A stretch of DNA of 64,000 nt from JAOPZW01 sp963803375 (GTDB lineage: Bacteria; Actinomycetota; Thermoleophilia; Solirubrobacterales; Solirubrobacteraceae), in NCBI GenBank assembly GCA_963803375.1, contig CAWDMB010000012.1, positions 177,278 through 241,277 on the forward strand, written 5' to 3'. Both the position numbers and the translations under genes were made by a program. The notes under the pieces were generated by a model, which searched no databases, had not been told where the DNA came from, and worked only from the letters and a program-made list of their open reading frames with translations. Of this stretch, positions 51,269-60,640 are shown piece by piece (position 1 is the stretch's first letter; every line of letters starts with the position of its first letter).

Positions 51269-52567
51269 GTGACCCCGGCCCTGGCGCTCGCGCTGTCCGC
51301 GCTGCTCGTGCTCGCGCCCGCAGCGCTCGCGGCCGCCGGCGGCGGCTCCTCCGGCTTCGGGGGCGGGGGCGGTGGTGGAGGCGGCTCCTCGGGCTCCGGT
51401 GACGACGGCGGCGGCGGAGTGCTCCTCTTCGGCCTGATCGCCGTTGGCTTCATCGCCTTCCTGCTGGTCGGCGCGATCGGCAGAGCGCGCTACCGGCGCG
51501 AGCGTCGCAGGCGCGTCGAGCGCGTGCGTGCCGCGGCGGCCGAGGCCGCCGAGGACGACGCCTACCTCGCGGCCGACGCCGTCGGCGAGGGCGCCGCGAA
51601 GCTGTTCATGTCTTGCCAGGAGGCGTGGGACGCACGCGACCGCGAGCGGCTGGCCGAGCTCGTAGGCGAGGACCTCCTGGTCGAATGGCGCCGCCGCCTG
51701 GACGATTTCGAGCGCAAGGGCTGGCACAACCGGGTCGAGGTGATCGCCGGCCCCGAGGTCGAGTACGTCGGGCTCGTGAACCGCGAGGACGACTCGCAGG
51801 ACCGCGTCGTGGTGCGCATCGAGGCGACGCTCGAGGACTACGTCGAGGACCGCCGCGGCAGGCGCATCACGAGGACGGACTCGTGGGACACGATCACCAC
51901 GCGCGCGGAGTACTGGACACTGGCCCGCCGGGGCGACGCCTGGATCGTCGTCTCGATCGAGCAGCAGGCCGAGGGCGACCACCACCTCGAGGACGAGATC
52001 GTCGCCGTTCCGTGGGGCGACGCCCAGCTGCGCGACGACACGCTGGTCGAGCAGGCCGCGGCCGACAAGACGCTCGACGGCTACAAGATCGCGGAGCTCG
52101 CCGACTTCGAGCTCGCCGACGACGCCCGCGCGCAGGCGCTCGACCTGTCGCTTGCCGACGGTCGCTTCGCGCCCGTCGTGCTCGAGGCCACCGCGCGCCG
52201 GGCCGTGGCGGCCTGGGCCGAGGCGGTGGACGGCGCCGACGCCGCGCTCGAGCAGGTGGCCACGCCCGACGCCGTGCGCATGCTGCTCCACCCTGGAGGC
52301 GAGCGCACCCGCGTGGTCGTGCGCGGCCCTCGGGTAGACAGGCTGCGCCTCGTCCGACTCGACGCGGCGGCGGAGCCGGCCACGATGACCGTGGAGGTCG
52401 ACGTCCGCGGCCGTCGCTACCGCGAGGATCGCGACACCGCGGCCGTCATCTCGGGCAGCCAGTCGCGCGAGAGCCGCTTCACCGAGCGCTGGACGCTAGC
52501 CCTCGACGGCTCGGACGAGACGCCCTGGAGGATCGTCGACGGCGCCGCGGGCGCCGCCACGGTCTGA
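51269..52567 (+). CDS. TIM44-like domain membrane protein
   Basis: A 432-residue protein. An N-terminal signal or membrane segment (ALALALSALLVLAPAALAAA) is followed by a low-complexity Gly/Ser stretch of about 30 residues, then a membrane helix (VLLFGLIAVGFIAFLLVGAI), a basic stop-transfer, and a TIM44-like (Tim44/MBA1-fold) domain (FMSCQEAWDARDRERLAELVGEDLLVEW and following). A second similar module may occupy residues 300-420. The function of bacterial TIM44-like proteins is mostly unknown. GTG 51269 is chosen just before the signal segment. Confidence 0.8.
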   Translation: MTPALALALSALLVLAPAALAAAGGGSSGFGGGGGGGGGSSGSGDDGGGGVLLFGLIAVGFIAFLLVGAIGRARYRRERRRRVERVRAAAAEAAEDDAYLAADAVGEGAAKLFMSCQEAWDARDRERLAELVGEDLLVEWRRRLDDFERKGWHNRVEVIAGPEVEYVGLVNREDDSQDRVVVRIEATLEDYVEDRRGRRITRTDSWDTITTRAEYWTLARRGDAWIVVSIEQQAEGDHHLEDEIVAVPWGDAQLRDDTLVEQAAADKTLDGYKIAELADFELADDARAQALDLSLADGRFAPVVLEATARRAVAAWAEAVDGADAALEQVATPDAVRMLLHPGGERTRVVVRGPRVDRLRLVRLDAAAEPATMTVEVDVRGRRYREDRDTAAVISGSQSRESRFTERWTLALDGSDETPWRIVDGAAGAATV

Positions 52568-52710
52568 GCCCCACGGCAGCGTGGCGATGGGCCTCAAAGA
52601 CGACCGCCGCGACCAGCTCCACCCGGTCGGCGACGAGCTGGCCGTGGTCTGACTCGCGCGGTTCGCCAGTCTCGGGTCGAAGCGAAACCGGTGCGCGCGA
52701 TCACGCGCAA

Positions 52711-52755
52711 CCCACGAGGCGCGCCCCCGAGGGCGCCTCCGTCCGGTCTCGTGGG
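52711..52755. terminator. Nested inverted repeats downstream of the TIM44-like gene
   Basis: Outer arms CCCACGAG (52711-52718) and CTCGTGGG (52748-52755) enclose an inner hairpin GAGGCGC / GCGCCTC (52716-52739); the two share bases, so they are alternative folds. About 145 bp after the TIM44-like stop. The rest of 52568-52983 holds no supported gene. Confidence 0.5.
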
Positions 52756-52983
52756 CCGTCTGATGCGCCGTTGATCATGGACGCGTGGTCCTCGGCCTCA
52801 GCGCTGGCGACGAGATCCAGCTTCGCCATCGCGGTGATCACCGCGGTCGCGGCGCTGATTGCCCCCGGTACGGGTTCGACGTCGCTCTCGCAACGCGGCA
52901 GGCGGTGCGACCGCCCGAGAACCCGGGGGTCCCGTAGGCCGATCCGCTTGCGGCGAGGCGTTTCCGCCGGGTAGGACGAGCCC

Positions 52984-53416
52984 ATGACGACTACTGAGCA
53001 ACAGATCCGGGCGGTGATCGATGAGCGCGTGGCGGCGGTTCACGCCAAGGATCCCGGACCGCTGGCCAATCGGGAGGCCGACGACGTCGTCACCTTCGAC
53101 GTCCTGCCTCCGCTCAACAGCCGCGGCAAGGAAGCGGTGGCGGGCAAGACCCAAGCGTGGTTCGACGGCTACGCCTCCGACATCGGCTACGACGTCGAGC
53201 AGCTCGAGATCCACGCGAGCGACGATGTCGCGTTCTGCTCGTTCGTCTATCACGTCAGCGGCACGTTGACCTCGGGCGACGCGGTGAACATGTGGGTGCG
53301 GGCCACCGCTCGGCCTCCGTCGGATCGACGGGGACTGGCGCATCGTCCACGACCACGAGTCCGTGCCGTGGGACCCGGAAAGCGGGCGGGGCCTGATCGA
53401 CCTGTCACCCAGCTGA
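52984..53416 (+). pseudogene. SnoaL/ketosteroid isomerase-like protein, one frameshift
   Basis: ATG 52984 starts MTTTEQQIRAVIDERVAAV, a SnoaL-like (NTF2-fold) N-terminus, and runs in frame through VEQLEIHASDDVAF and MWVRATA. One extra base near 53,313 then breaks the frame; the other frame gives LRRIDGDWRIVHDHESVPW and ends at TGA 53414-53416. Recovered length is about 144 residues, normal for the family. Only one base separates it from an intact gene, so an assembly error is possible. Confidence 0.75.
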
Positions 53417-53485
53417 TCACCGAACGTGTCACGGGCGACGGTCATCGCTCGCTGTCCCGTAGCCCGATCCTCTACCGCACGACTC

Positions 53486-54547
53486 TCAGCACGAATCGTG
53501 GGGCGCGGCAGTCAGCGTGCCCTCCCCGCGGCTCTCCTCGCTTGTCTGCAGGAAGGTGGCGATGTCGCCCTGGTGCGGGTTCACGATCCGTCGCGGGAGG
53601 CTGGTGGCGGGCGCGGCGGACGCGACGGTGGCGCGGATCCGCTCCGCCACGCGCTCGACGGCCTCGTTGCTGCGCTCGAAGACGTTCACGAAAGCGAAGA
53701 AGGGATGCGCCATGTCCTCGTAGTGGTCTGCCGTGACGGTCACGCCCGCGTCCCGGAGCCGCTGCGCGTAGGCGCGACCCTCGTCGCGGAGCGGGTCGTA
53801 TTCCGCCGTTACGAAGACCGCCGCCGGCAGGCCCGAGAGGTCAGGCGCGCGCAGGGGCGACGCCTGCGGGTTCGCGCGATCGGCGGGATCCGGGACGTAC
53901 TGGTCCCAGAACCACTTCATCGATCGCCTGCTCAACGAGGCGTCCTCCCCTCCGCGGTCGATGTATGAGGCGGTCGCCAGGTCGTGGTCGGTGACCGGGT
54001 AGACGAGCACCTGCAGGGCCAGTGCGGGCCTTCCGCGATCGCGGGACCGCAGCGCGCAGACGGCGGCCAGGTTGCCGCCGGCGCTGTCGCCTCCCACGAC
54101 GAGCGGCGCCGACGGGTACTCGGCGCCCGTCCACCGCAGTGCCGCCCAGGCATCGTCCAGCGGGATCGGGAAGGGGTGCTCGGGCGCCAGGCGATAGGCG
54201 ACGCTGACGACCGTGCAATGCGCCGCGTTGGCGAGGGTCCGGCACATCGCGTCGTGCGTGTCGAGCCCGCCGATCACCCACCCGCCGCCGTGGAACCAGA
54301 CGATGGTGCCGTGGGATTCGTTTGGTCCATAGACGCGCGCGGGGATGGTCGCGTCGCCGACCGGGATCCCGACGTCGCGCACGGCGGCGACGGCGGGACC
54401 CGGGCCGATGAGAGCAGCGACGCCGGCCGCCTGGGCGCGCGCCGCCGCGGGCTCGAGCTCGTAGAGCTTGGGGCGGCGAGGGTCCGCCGCGTCGATGAAC
54501 GCCTGCACCTGCGGATGCAGAGGGCGCCTGATGCTTTCGAGGGTCAT
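53486..54547 (-). CDS. Alpha/beta hydrolase, hormone-sensitive lipase (GDxAG) type
   Basis: A 353-residue esterase. The oxyanion motif HGGGW is at 86-90, the nucleophile in GGDSAGGN (S155), the catalytic aspartate in EYDPLRDEG and the histidine near DMAHPFF. A typical N-terminal HPQVQAFIDA cap helix is present. The final ~35 residues (from SLPRRIV) extend beyond the usual end and look unlike the family, so the natural stop may have been lost. Divergent from the HxlR regulator, with two tandem palindromes between them. Confidence 0.88.
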   Translation of the reverse strand: MTLESIRRPLHPQVQAFIDAADPRRPKLYELEPAAARAQAAGVAALIGPGPAVAAVRDVGIPVGDATIPARVYGPNESHGTIVWFHGGGWVIGGLDTHDAMCRTLANAAHCTVVSVAYRLAPEHPFPIPLDDAWAALRWTGAEYPSAPLVVGGDSAGGNLAAVCALRSRDRGRPALALQVLVYPVTDHDLATASYIDRGGEDASLSRRSMKWFWDQYVPDPADRANPQASPLRAPDLSGLPAAVFVTAEYDPLRDEGRAYAQRLRDAGVTVTADHYEDMAHPFFAFVNVFERSNEAVERVAERIRATVASAAPATSLPRRIVNPHQGDIATFLQTSEESRGEGTLTAAPHDSC

Positions 54548-54567
54548 GCCCAATTTTAGTTCGAGTT

Positions 54568-54600
54568 GGGTAGCAGTACCCAGAGAGGGATGCAGTATCC
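54568..54600. promoter_or_regulatory. Tandem palindromes, probable HxlR operator
   Basis: GGGTAGCAGTACCC (54568-54581) and GGGATGCAGTATCC (54587-54600) repeat with a 19-bp period, about two DNA turns, in the 64-bp gap between the divergent hydrolase and HxlR genes. The second copy ends 11 bp before the HxlR start. Confidence 0.6.
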
Positions 54601-54611
54601 TTTGGGGAACC

Positions 54612-54965
54612 ATGGCCACGGACGCTCTCGACATCCGCCCGACCACCGGCTGCCCGATCGAGCGGGCGCTACTGGTCCTCGACGGCAAGTGGTCGACGCT
54701 GATCATCCGTGAGCTGCTGACCGGCCCCAAGCGGTTCGGCGAGCTGCGGACGGCGCTCGGGATCGGCAGCCCCAAGACGCTCACCGAGCGCCTGCGCATC
54801 CTCGAGCATCAAGGCGTGCTGACCCGAACCGTGCACGCCGAGGTCCCGCCCCGTGTCGTCTACGCGCTGACCGAGCGCGGTCAGAGCTTCCGCTCCGTGC
54901 TCGAAGCGATGGCGGCGTGGGGAGACGCCGACCTGAACGTGCTCGCCGACGTCGCAGTGCCCTGA
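54612..54965 (+). CDS. HxlR-family transcriptional regulator
   Basis: A 117-residue winged-helix protein: CPIERALLVLDGKWSTLIIRELL, FGELRTALGIGSPKTLTERLRILEHQGVL (in part), and YALTERGQSFRSVLEAMAAWG. The N-terminal cysteine (CPI) is the conserved redox- or aldehyde-sensing position of HxlR proteins. ATG 54612. Likely controls the divergent esterase. Confidence 0.92.
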   Translation: MATDALDIRPTTGCPIERALLVLDGKWSTLIIRELLTGPKRFGELRTALGIGSPKTLTERLRILEHQGVLTRTVHAEVPPRVVYALTERGQSFRSVLEAMAAWGDADLNVLADVAVP

Positions 54966-55079
54966 TAGCAGGCTGCGACGGAACGCACGGCTCCTGTTCG
55001 CGATCGCAACCTCCTCGGGCCCCTATGACGAGTGAGCACCTGACGCGGCGGGCAGCGTGATTTAGCTCGTACGCCCTGA

Positions 55080-55558
55080 CGCGTCGATCTCCTGGATGCC
55101 GCAATCGCGGGGGACCGATCTGTCGCGAGCGCACTCGGGCACGAGGTGGTCGCCGGCTGGGCCACATTCACCGCGGCACTGGCGTGGACCCGGGGCGCAC
55201 TCGCCGCCGCGTCGAGCGAACGCCCCGGGGCCGCGTCTGTTCGTCGCCGGCGGGCCGCCCGAGCTCGTCGGCTGAGGCGGTATTTGAGGGCCCACCGCGA
55301 GACGGCGTCGTCGAGTTCGGCTACGAGATCGCCGAGTCGCGCCGCGAGCGCGGTCTCGCCACCGCCGCCGTCCGAGCGATGATCGCCGAGGCCTTCGCCG
55401 ACGATCGCGTGAGCGCGGTGATCGCCCACACGCTCCCCGAGCGCAACGCCTCCAACCGCGTGCTCGAGAAGGCCGGCCTCCAATTCGACCCGCAAGTACG
55501 ACTCGGCGACGCAACCTTCTGGCGCTTCAAGCTCACCCGCCTGGCGGCGGCAGACTGA
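55080..55558 (+). pseudogene. GNAT acetyltransferase, degraded N-terminal half
   Basis: The C-terminal half is intact in frame: GVVEFGYEIAESRRERGLATAAV (acetyl-CoA-binding RxxGxA-type region), then TLPERNASNRVLEKAGLQF. The N-terminal half appears in pieces (LLDAAIAGDRSVASALGHEVVAGWATF in one frame; RLFVAGGPPELVG then stops in another), with at least one frameshift and two stops near 55,274 and 55,286. It matches the RimJ/RimL-like GNAT layout. Confidence 0.7.
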
Positions 55559-55972
55559 GTTGATCGGCGCGGCTTGGGTTGCGCCGCGGGCTTTTGAGCA
55601 GTGCGCTTCGCGTCGGCGCAGGCACCGCCGAATGCTCGCCCTCTGGACCCCGCGCCAGTTCCACAAGCGGATCGGCAAGCGGCACGTCCTCGGGCAAGCG
55701 CTCGGCTATGCCGAGCGCACCGGGCGGTCGTGACTATCCGGCCGGGAATGGCGACTCTGGCGAAGCGGTCGGGGCGATTCGGCGTGCGAGCGGTTCCGGC
55801 GACGCCGTAGGCGACGGCGCGGAACACCGCCGAAACCGGCCCGGATCGCCGCGATCCGGTACGTAGCGCGCGGCGACCGGCGGCTTGGGAGGGAGCGGGC
55901 CTGGCGGCGTCCGGCCTCGGCGCCGGCCGCTGGGTGTAGATGACATCGGGCATAGCAACTGCCTCCACCGGT
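55559..55972. other. Intergenic region, no recognised gene
   Basis: 414 bp. The only notable frame is a 33-codon plus-strand ORF from ATG 55632 (LALWTPRQFHKRIGKRH ...) with no recognised domain. Otherwise empty. Confidence 0.4.
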
Positions 55973-57565
55973 TCAGCGGCTCGCCGCGGCGGCGTCGGCG
56001 AGGACCGTCTGGGTCATGGCGGCACGGAAGTGCGACGGTTCCTCAAACGACGGCTTGTGTCCGGAGCGGCTGAAGACGAAGCGCTGTTTGTGCGGCGCCG
56101 CGAGGCCCGCGAACCACTGATCCGCGAGCACCGCCCGGCCGCGTGCCTCGTGCGCGCCCTGGACGAGGTACACCGGGATCTTCAGCGTGCTGGCCTCGCG
56201 CCGGAAGTCGACGTTGCTGAGCTGCGGATAGAGGACCGCGAAGGTGTCGAGGAACCCCGGCATCGTCCGCAGCTTCTCCATCAGGCTGTACTCCTTGACG
56301 AAGATGTTGCCGGGCATCTCGCCCTTCTCCTCGAGGCGGTCGAGGCCGGGGTACGGGTTCCAGTCGTGCTCATGCGACAGCGCCGGCTCGTACTTCCAGA
56401 GGTCCTTGTAGGGCGGCGGCCCATTGCGGCGCAGCGTGTCGACCAGCCCGCTGTCGCCGGTGCGCTTGGCCCAGGCGATGGTGTCGGCGTAGAACATCCG
56501 GTCGGTCACGGCCGGGTCGACCATCTGGCCGGTGCCGACGTAGGCGCGGTAGATCTCGGGATGCTGTTGGGCGGCGAGCACGCCGATGATCGTGCCCCAC
56601 GAATTGCCGACGAGGTAGATCTTCTGCTCGGCGAAGCGCCGGCGCAGGTAGTTCGTGACGGCGATTGTGTCGCTGACCGACTGCGCCACCGTCAGCGTCG
56701 ACGTCGGCTCGAGCTGATTGGCCGACTTGCCGGCGCCGCGCTGGTCCCACGTCGCCACCACGAAGTCGCGCTCCAAGCCCGTCCCGAGGTTGCGCATCGT
56801 CCCGATCTCGCTCCCGCCCGGTCCGCCGGCGAGGAACAGCAGCACCGGCGCCTTCACGCTGTGGCCGCGGATCATGATCGCCTGGTCATGACCGCCGATG
56901 TTGACCCGCGTGAGCTCGGCGATGCTGCCGGGAAGCACCTTGCCGTCGGCGCCCAGGATCGGGTCGGTCGTTGCGGGCCTGGCGATCATCACCGCCAGCG
57001 CGATCAGCGCCACCGTCACCAGCCCGAGGACGCCGCGCCGCAGGAACAGGCCGATTCGACGGCTGTGCGGTGGCAATCCCGCGTCCCCGGCCGCGCGCCG
57101 GCGGGCCGCTGCCGCGCCATAGGAGACGCCCACCAGCATCGGCACCAGCGTGAGGACACCCTGAAGGCCACGGCCGGTGAGGAACGCCGCGATGCCGTAG
57201 ATCGAGCCGAGATGGATGCCGTCGACCGTTGGGCCGCTCGCGCCGATCCGCACCAGCTCGAACACCGCGATGAACGTCAACGGGGCCACGAGCATCGCCC
57301 AGCGCGACCGCATCGCGAGACCTGAGGTCAAGCCGACCAGCACCCCGATCGCCATCGAGAACAGCGCATCGGCGGTCGTGACCGGCCCGCGCGGCATCAC
57401 GATCCCGACCAGTGCTGCCGCGATCGCTGCCACCCCGATCGCCGTGGCGAGCCGCGCCTCGCGCCTCCCTGTCGCCGTGGCCAGCCACTTCCGCATCACC
57501 TCCCGAACACTCGACGGTGACACCGGCGAGCCGGCATCCGGAACGTGCGCGGGCGGGGATGACAT
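55973..57565 (-). CDS. Membrane-anchored alpha/beta hydrolase (proline iminopeptidase-like)
   Basis: A 530-residue protein with an N-terminal part of about five to six membrane helices (residues 35-215) and a C-terminal alpha/beta hydrolase domain. The hydrolase has LFLAGGPGGSEIG (oxyanion loop), TWDQRGAGKSA, the nucleophile elbow GNSWGTIIG, and a late SGHKPSFEEP with the histidine. This is the peptidase S33/proline iminopeptidase pattern. ATG 57565 has GAGGAG 8 bases upstream. The membrane domain suggests surface or transport-linked action; the substrate is unknown. Confidence 0.87.
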   Translation of the reverse strand: MSSPPAHVPDAGSPVSPSSVREVMRKWLATATGRREARLATAIGVAAIAAALVGIVMPRGPVTTADALFSMAIGVLVGLTSGLAMRSRWAMLVAPLTFIAVFELVRIGASGPTVDGIHLGSIYGIAAFLTGRGLQGVLTLVPMLVGVSYGAAAARRRAAGDAGLPPHSRRIGLFLRRGVLGLVTVALIALAVMIARPATTDPILGADGKVLPGSIAELTRVNIGGHDQAIMIRGHSVKAPVLLFLAGGPGGSEIGTMRNLGTGLERDFVVATWDQRGAGKSANQLEPTSTLTVAQSVSDTIAVTNYLRRRFAEQKIYLVGNSWGTIIGVLAAQQHPEIYRAYVGTGQMVDPAVTDRMFYADTIAWAKRTGDSGLVDTLRRNGPPPYKDLWKYEPALSHEHDWNPYPGLDRLEEKGEMPGNIFVKEYSLMEKLRTMPGFLDTFAVLYPQLSNVDFRREASTLKIPVYLVQGAHEARGRAVLADQWFAGLAAPHKQRFVFSRSGHKPSFEEPSHFRAAMTQTVLADAAAASR

Positions 57566-58664
57566 GACCACCACTCCTCAACTCAGACGTGGCTCGTCGA
57601 CGGTCCCACCAGCCCTACCTGCGGTCACCGGTAGACGAAGGCAGGACGCCGGTGGAAAAACCGAACGGCGCCCGGGCCCCACTGAGGTGCCGCGGTGACA
57701 CGCTCCCGATACCGTTGAACGGCGCCGTCACGCCCGGAATGCCCGCCCCCGAAGCGGGCGACGGCTCGGCCCAGCAGGGACGCCTCGAATCGCCGCTCGA
57801 CCACCCCAGACTCTCGGACTCTTGCGGAGCTGAATGCCATGGAGCGCGGTGCCGGAGCCGAACCGTTACCGGGGCGTGTTGAGCTTGGGGTGCCATCCGG
57901 ACCGGCGCAGGAGCGGTGTGTCCCGGAAGGCCGCCCGCTGAAGTGCCTAGCGATCCGCTTCGCTGGACCGATTGGCAGCGCGAGCTGCGGCGCCTTGCGA
58001 CGGGGCGGTTTGCGCACGTGCGCGACCAACCGCTGCTGGTGGCCAACCACCCACGGCTGGACCACGCTCGTTGAGCTCGCCCAGCCCGACCAGCGAGCGC
58101 GAGCATGAACCTGCTCCTGCCTTGTGATCCGCGGACACGCGCGACGCTCGCCGCGCGGCCGACCGGCGCGTCCCGCAGAGGATCCCGTACCGGGACGGTG
58201 TCACGGGTGGTGCGGCGGGCGGTTCCATCGGACTGCCGGTTGGGGTTCCATCGGACCAAGGGAGCGGCGAGCGGCGGGTCGAGCCGCCCGACGCAGACCG
58301 TCGGTTTCGTCGTGGAGCAGCGGTCTCGATCTGCGCTCCTGCTGGTCGACGAGCAGGAGGAGTCCGAGCCGCCCCGCCGGCTCGCGCCCGGCTTATTCCG
58401 GAGGCCGAAGCCCGCCGGCCCGGCGCGTCGGTGGTGCTTCGGGGGAGGATCGTGACCGAAGCGCCCGAGTAGTGACCGTCGAGGTGACCGCGGCTCCCAG
58501 AGGCGTGGGCATCGGCTCGATCCGCGCCGTGCTGACCCTGTTTGAGCCGTTGTTGGGATCACCTCGGGAGGCCTTCGTCGCGATAGGTTTCGGCGGCGAC
58601 CTTGGATTCCCTGTGGCGAGAAGCTTCGCGCCCTCGGGATCACCCGGCGAGAGGAGACGAACCG
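57566..58664. other. Long gene-poor stretch
   Basis: About 1.1 kb between the hydrolase and a VOC gene. Many short frames, none with a recognisable domain; fragments such as RWTDWQRELRRLATGRFAHV (57,957 onward) look like decayed coding DNA. No RNA gene, repeat array or promoter motif could be supported. Confidence 0.45.
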
Positions 58665-59054
58665 ATGCTCGGAGACAAGCGAGTGGCCACCACTATTCCC
58701 GTCAGAGATCCGGCCCAGGCGCGCAGCTTCTACGAGGGCAGGCTGGGGCTGAAGTTTTCGCGCGAGCTCGCCGATGGGAGCATCGAATACGAGTGTGGCG
58801 GGGGAACCGGCGTGTACACGTACCCCACCGAGGAGAATGCCGGAAAGTCCCCTGCCACCCTGGCGAGCTTCGAGGTCGAGGACGCCGAGGCGACGGTAAG
58901 CGAGATGCGCGACAAGGGCATCACCTTCGAGGAGTACGACATGCCTGGGTTGAAGACCGAGGGCGGTATCGCCGAGGTCGCCGGCTCCAAGGGGGGATGG
59001 TTCAAGGACCCGGACGGCAACATCCTGGCCGTGTTCGAGCCGCCGCCCGCCTGA
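58665..59054 (+). CDS. VOC/glyoxalase-family protein
   Basis: A 129-residue vicinal oxygen chelate protein: VATTIPVRDPAQARSFYEGRLGL at the start (in part), GGGTGVYTYPTEEN, TLASFEVEDAEATVSEMRDKG, and GGWFKDPDGNILAVFEPP at the end with the metal-ligand glutamate. ATG 58665 follows GAGAGGAGACGA. It stands alone within gene-poor DNA. Substrate unknown. Confidence 0.9.
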   Translation: MLGDKRVATTIPVRDPAQARSFYEGRLGLKFSRELADGSIEYECGGGTGVYTYPTEENAGKSPATLASFEVEDAEATVSEMRDKGITFEEYDMPGLKTEGGIAEVAGSKGGWFKDPDGNILAVFEPPPA

Positions 59055-59611
59055 GTCGCAATCGAACCGAGAAGCAGAGGGATCGAGGCTGGCGCAGCCA
59101 CTTGCGTGGCCTCGCCCGCGCCCGGTACTCGGCTCTCGGGGACGGACCGCCGATCGCTCTCGGCGCACCGAGCCCGCTTTGGCGGGCCTGCGCGCGGAAC
59201 GATCGCTACCCCATTCGGAGAGCGAGCGCTGCCGAATCGCGCGGGGCGGACGCAGACGACCCCCAACGCGGGCACAGCAGCGCGAGTCGGCCGGCGGGTC
59301 TACTGCTCCTCGTCCAACTCAGCAGCGAGTCGGCCGCCCGGCTCGAAGCGCTGACACTGCTGCGTTCGTCGACAAGCAGGCGCCTCAACTCGTGCGCCTG
59401 TTGGTGGTCCAACTCAGCGGCGAGCCGAGCGAGAGAAGCGCCTCGTGCCCATCTTCCGGCTGTAGGACGGCTCGTGTGCTCGACCGCGGCCGGCCGCGGC
59501 GGCATAGACGCAATCGACGCCGAGGGCGACGTCCTCGCCGTCAACGAGATCGTGTCGCCGGGCTCGAGCCCGCGGTGGCGTTCCGCCCGCGCCCGCCGGT
59601 ACGGTCGGCGC
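59055..59611. other. Gene-poor stretch with a short direct repeat
   Basis: 557 bp without a supported gene. GTCCAACTCAGC followed by a similar GCGAG stretch occurs at 59312-59335 and again at 59407-59430 (20 of 24 bases alike, 95 bp apart). Otherwise nothing recognisable. Confidence 0.45.
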
Positions 59612-60457
59612 ATGCGAGGACGGGCGGGGATCGCGAGCGTCGTCGTCGCGCTCGCGGCGGCCGGATGCGGCGGCGGCGGGCCGCCCGCGCCGGTGCACCC
59701 TCGCGCCCCGCGCGGGACGCGCGCCGCGCGCCCGTTCGCGCTCGACCGCGGCCGCGGGCACGCGTCGCGCGACGTCGCCGTGCCGATCCTCATGTACCAC
59801 GTCATCGGCGATCCGCCGGCGGGCGCGGCGTATCGCGGGCTCTGGGTCTCGTGGCGGCGCTTCGTCGGTCAGATGCTCGCGCTGAGGGGCGCTGGCTTCC
59901 ACGCGGTGACGCTCGGCGCGGTCCTGCGAGCCTGGCGCGGCGGGCCGCTGCTGCCGCGGCGTCCGGTGGTCCTCTCCTTCGACGACGGCTACGCCTGTCA
60001 GGAGCGCCGGGCGGGCGCGACGCTGCGGGCGCTGCGCTGGCCCGGCGTGCTCAACCTCGAGGTCCACAACGTCGGCCTCGCGGGCGGGCTGACGCGCCGG
60101 CAGGTCCGCGCGCTCCTGCGTCACGGCTGGGAGCTCGCCGCCCACACGCTCACCCACCCGGACCTCACCACCGTCGGCGCGGCACAGCTGCGCCACGAGG
60201 TCGCGGGCTCGCGGCGCTGGCTGCGGCGCACGTTCGGCGTGCCGGTCGACGTCTTCGCCTACCCCGCCGGGCGCTACGACGCTCGCGCCGAGGCGGCCGC
60301 GCGCGCGGCCGGCTTCCGCGGCGCCACGACGACCGATGCGGGGGTCGCCCGCCGGGGCGGCGATCCCTACGCGCTGCCCCGCCTGCGCGTCACGCCGGAG
60401 CTGACGGCGCCCGCGCTGCTCGCCCTCGTGCGCGCTACCAGCGCACGCCCTTCATGA
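59612..60457 (+). CDS. Secreted polysaccharide deacetylase (lipoprotein)
   Basis: A 281-residue NodB-type carbohydrate esterase family 4 protein. A lipoprotein signal (VVVALAAAGC, C19) is followed by a Pro/Gly/Arg-rich linker, then the catalytic domain: PILMYHVIG, VVLSFDDGYA with the Asp-Asp metal/base pair, AAHTLTHPDL with the two zinc histidines, and FAYPAGRYD. It would remove N-acetyl groups from cell-wall or surface polysaccharide outside the membrane. ATG 59612. Confidence 0.92.
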   Translation: MRGRAGIASVVVALAAAGCGGGGPPAPVHPRAPRGTRAARPFALDRGRGHASRDVAVPILMYHVIGDPPAGAAYRGLWVSWRRFVGQMLALRGAGFHAVTLGAVLRAWRGGPLLPRRPVVLSFDDGYACQERRAGATLRALRWPGVLNLEVHNVGLAGGLTRRQVRALLRHGWELAAHTLTHPDLTTVGAAQLRHEVAGSRRWLRRTFGVPVDVFAYPAGRYDARAEAAARAAGFRGATTTDAGVARRGGDPYALPRLRVTPELTAPALLALVRATSARPS

Positions 60458-60476
60458 GGTTCGCTAACAACGCCCT

Positions 60477-60640
60477 TCAGCGGCCGGCGGCGACGCGGCG
60501 CGCGCCGCGGCGCTGCTGGGCGTGGTCGGTGATGGCGTGCTCGAGGCGGGTGGCGCTGACCGCGCGGTGTAGATGGTGGTGGTGCGGATGTCGGCGTGCC
60601 CGGCGAGCTCGCGGGCTGGCCCCGGGGCGGGGCACCCGTT
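60477..60640 (-). pseudogene. C-terminal fragment of a tyrosine recombinase/integrase
   Basis: The frame gives ELAGHADIRTTTIYT, the box II LGHxxxxTTxxY region with the histidine and catalytic tyrosine. After an indel, AVSATRLEHAITDHAQQR follows in another frame to TGA 60477-60479. No N-terminal or catalytic-arginine part remains. A relic of an integrative element or integron/phage integrase. Confidence 0.65.

Noticed and set aside
57615..59168. 517-codon minus-strand open frame opposite the VOC gene
   Set aside because: Composition is that of a GC-rich antisense frame, no domain is visible, and the plus-strand VOC protein is clearly the coding sequence.
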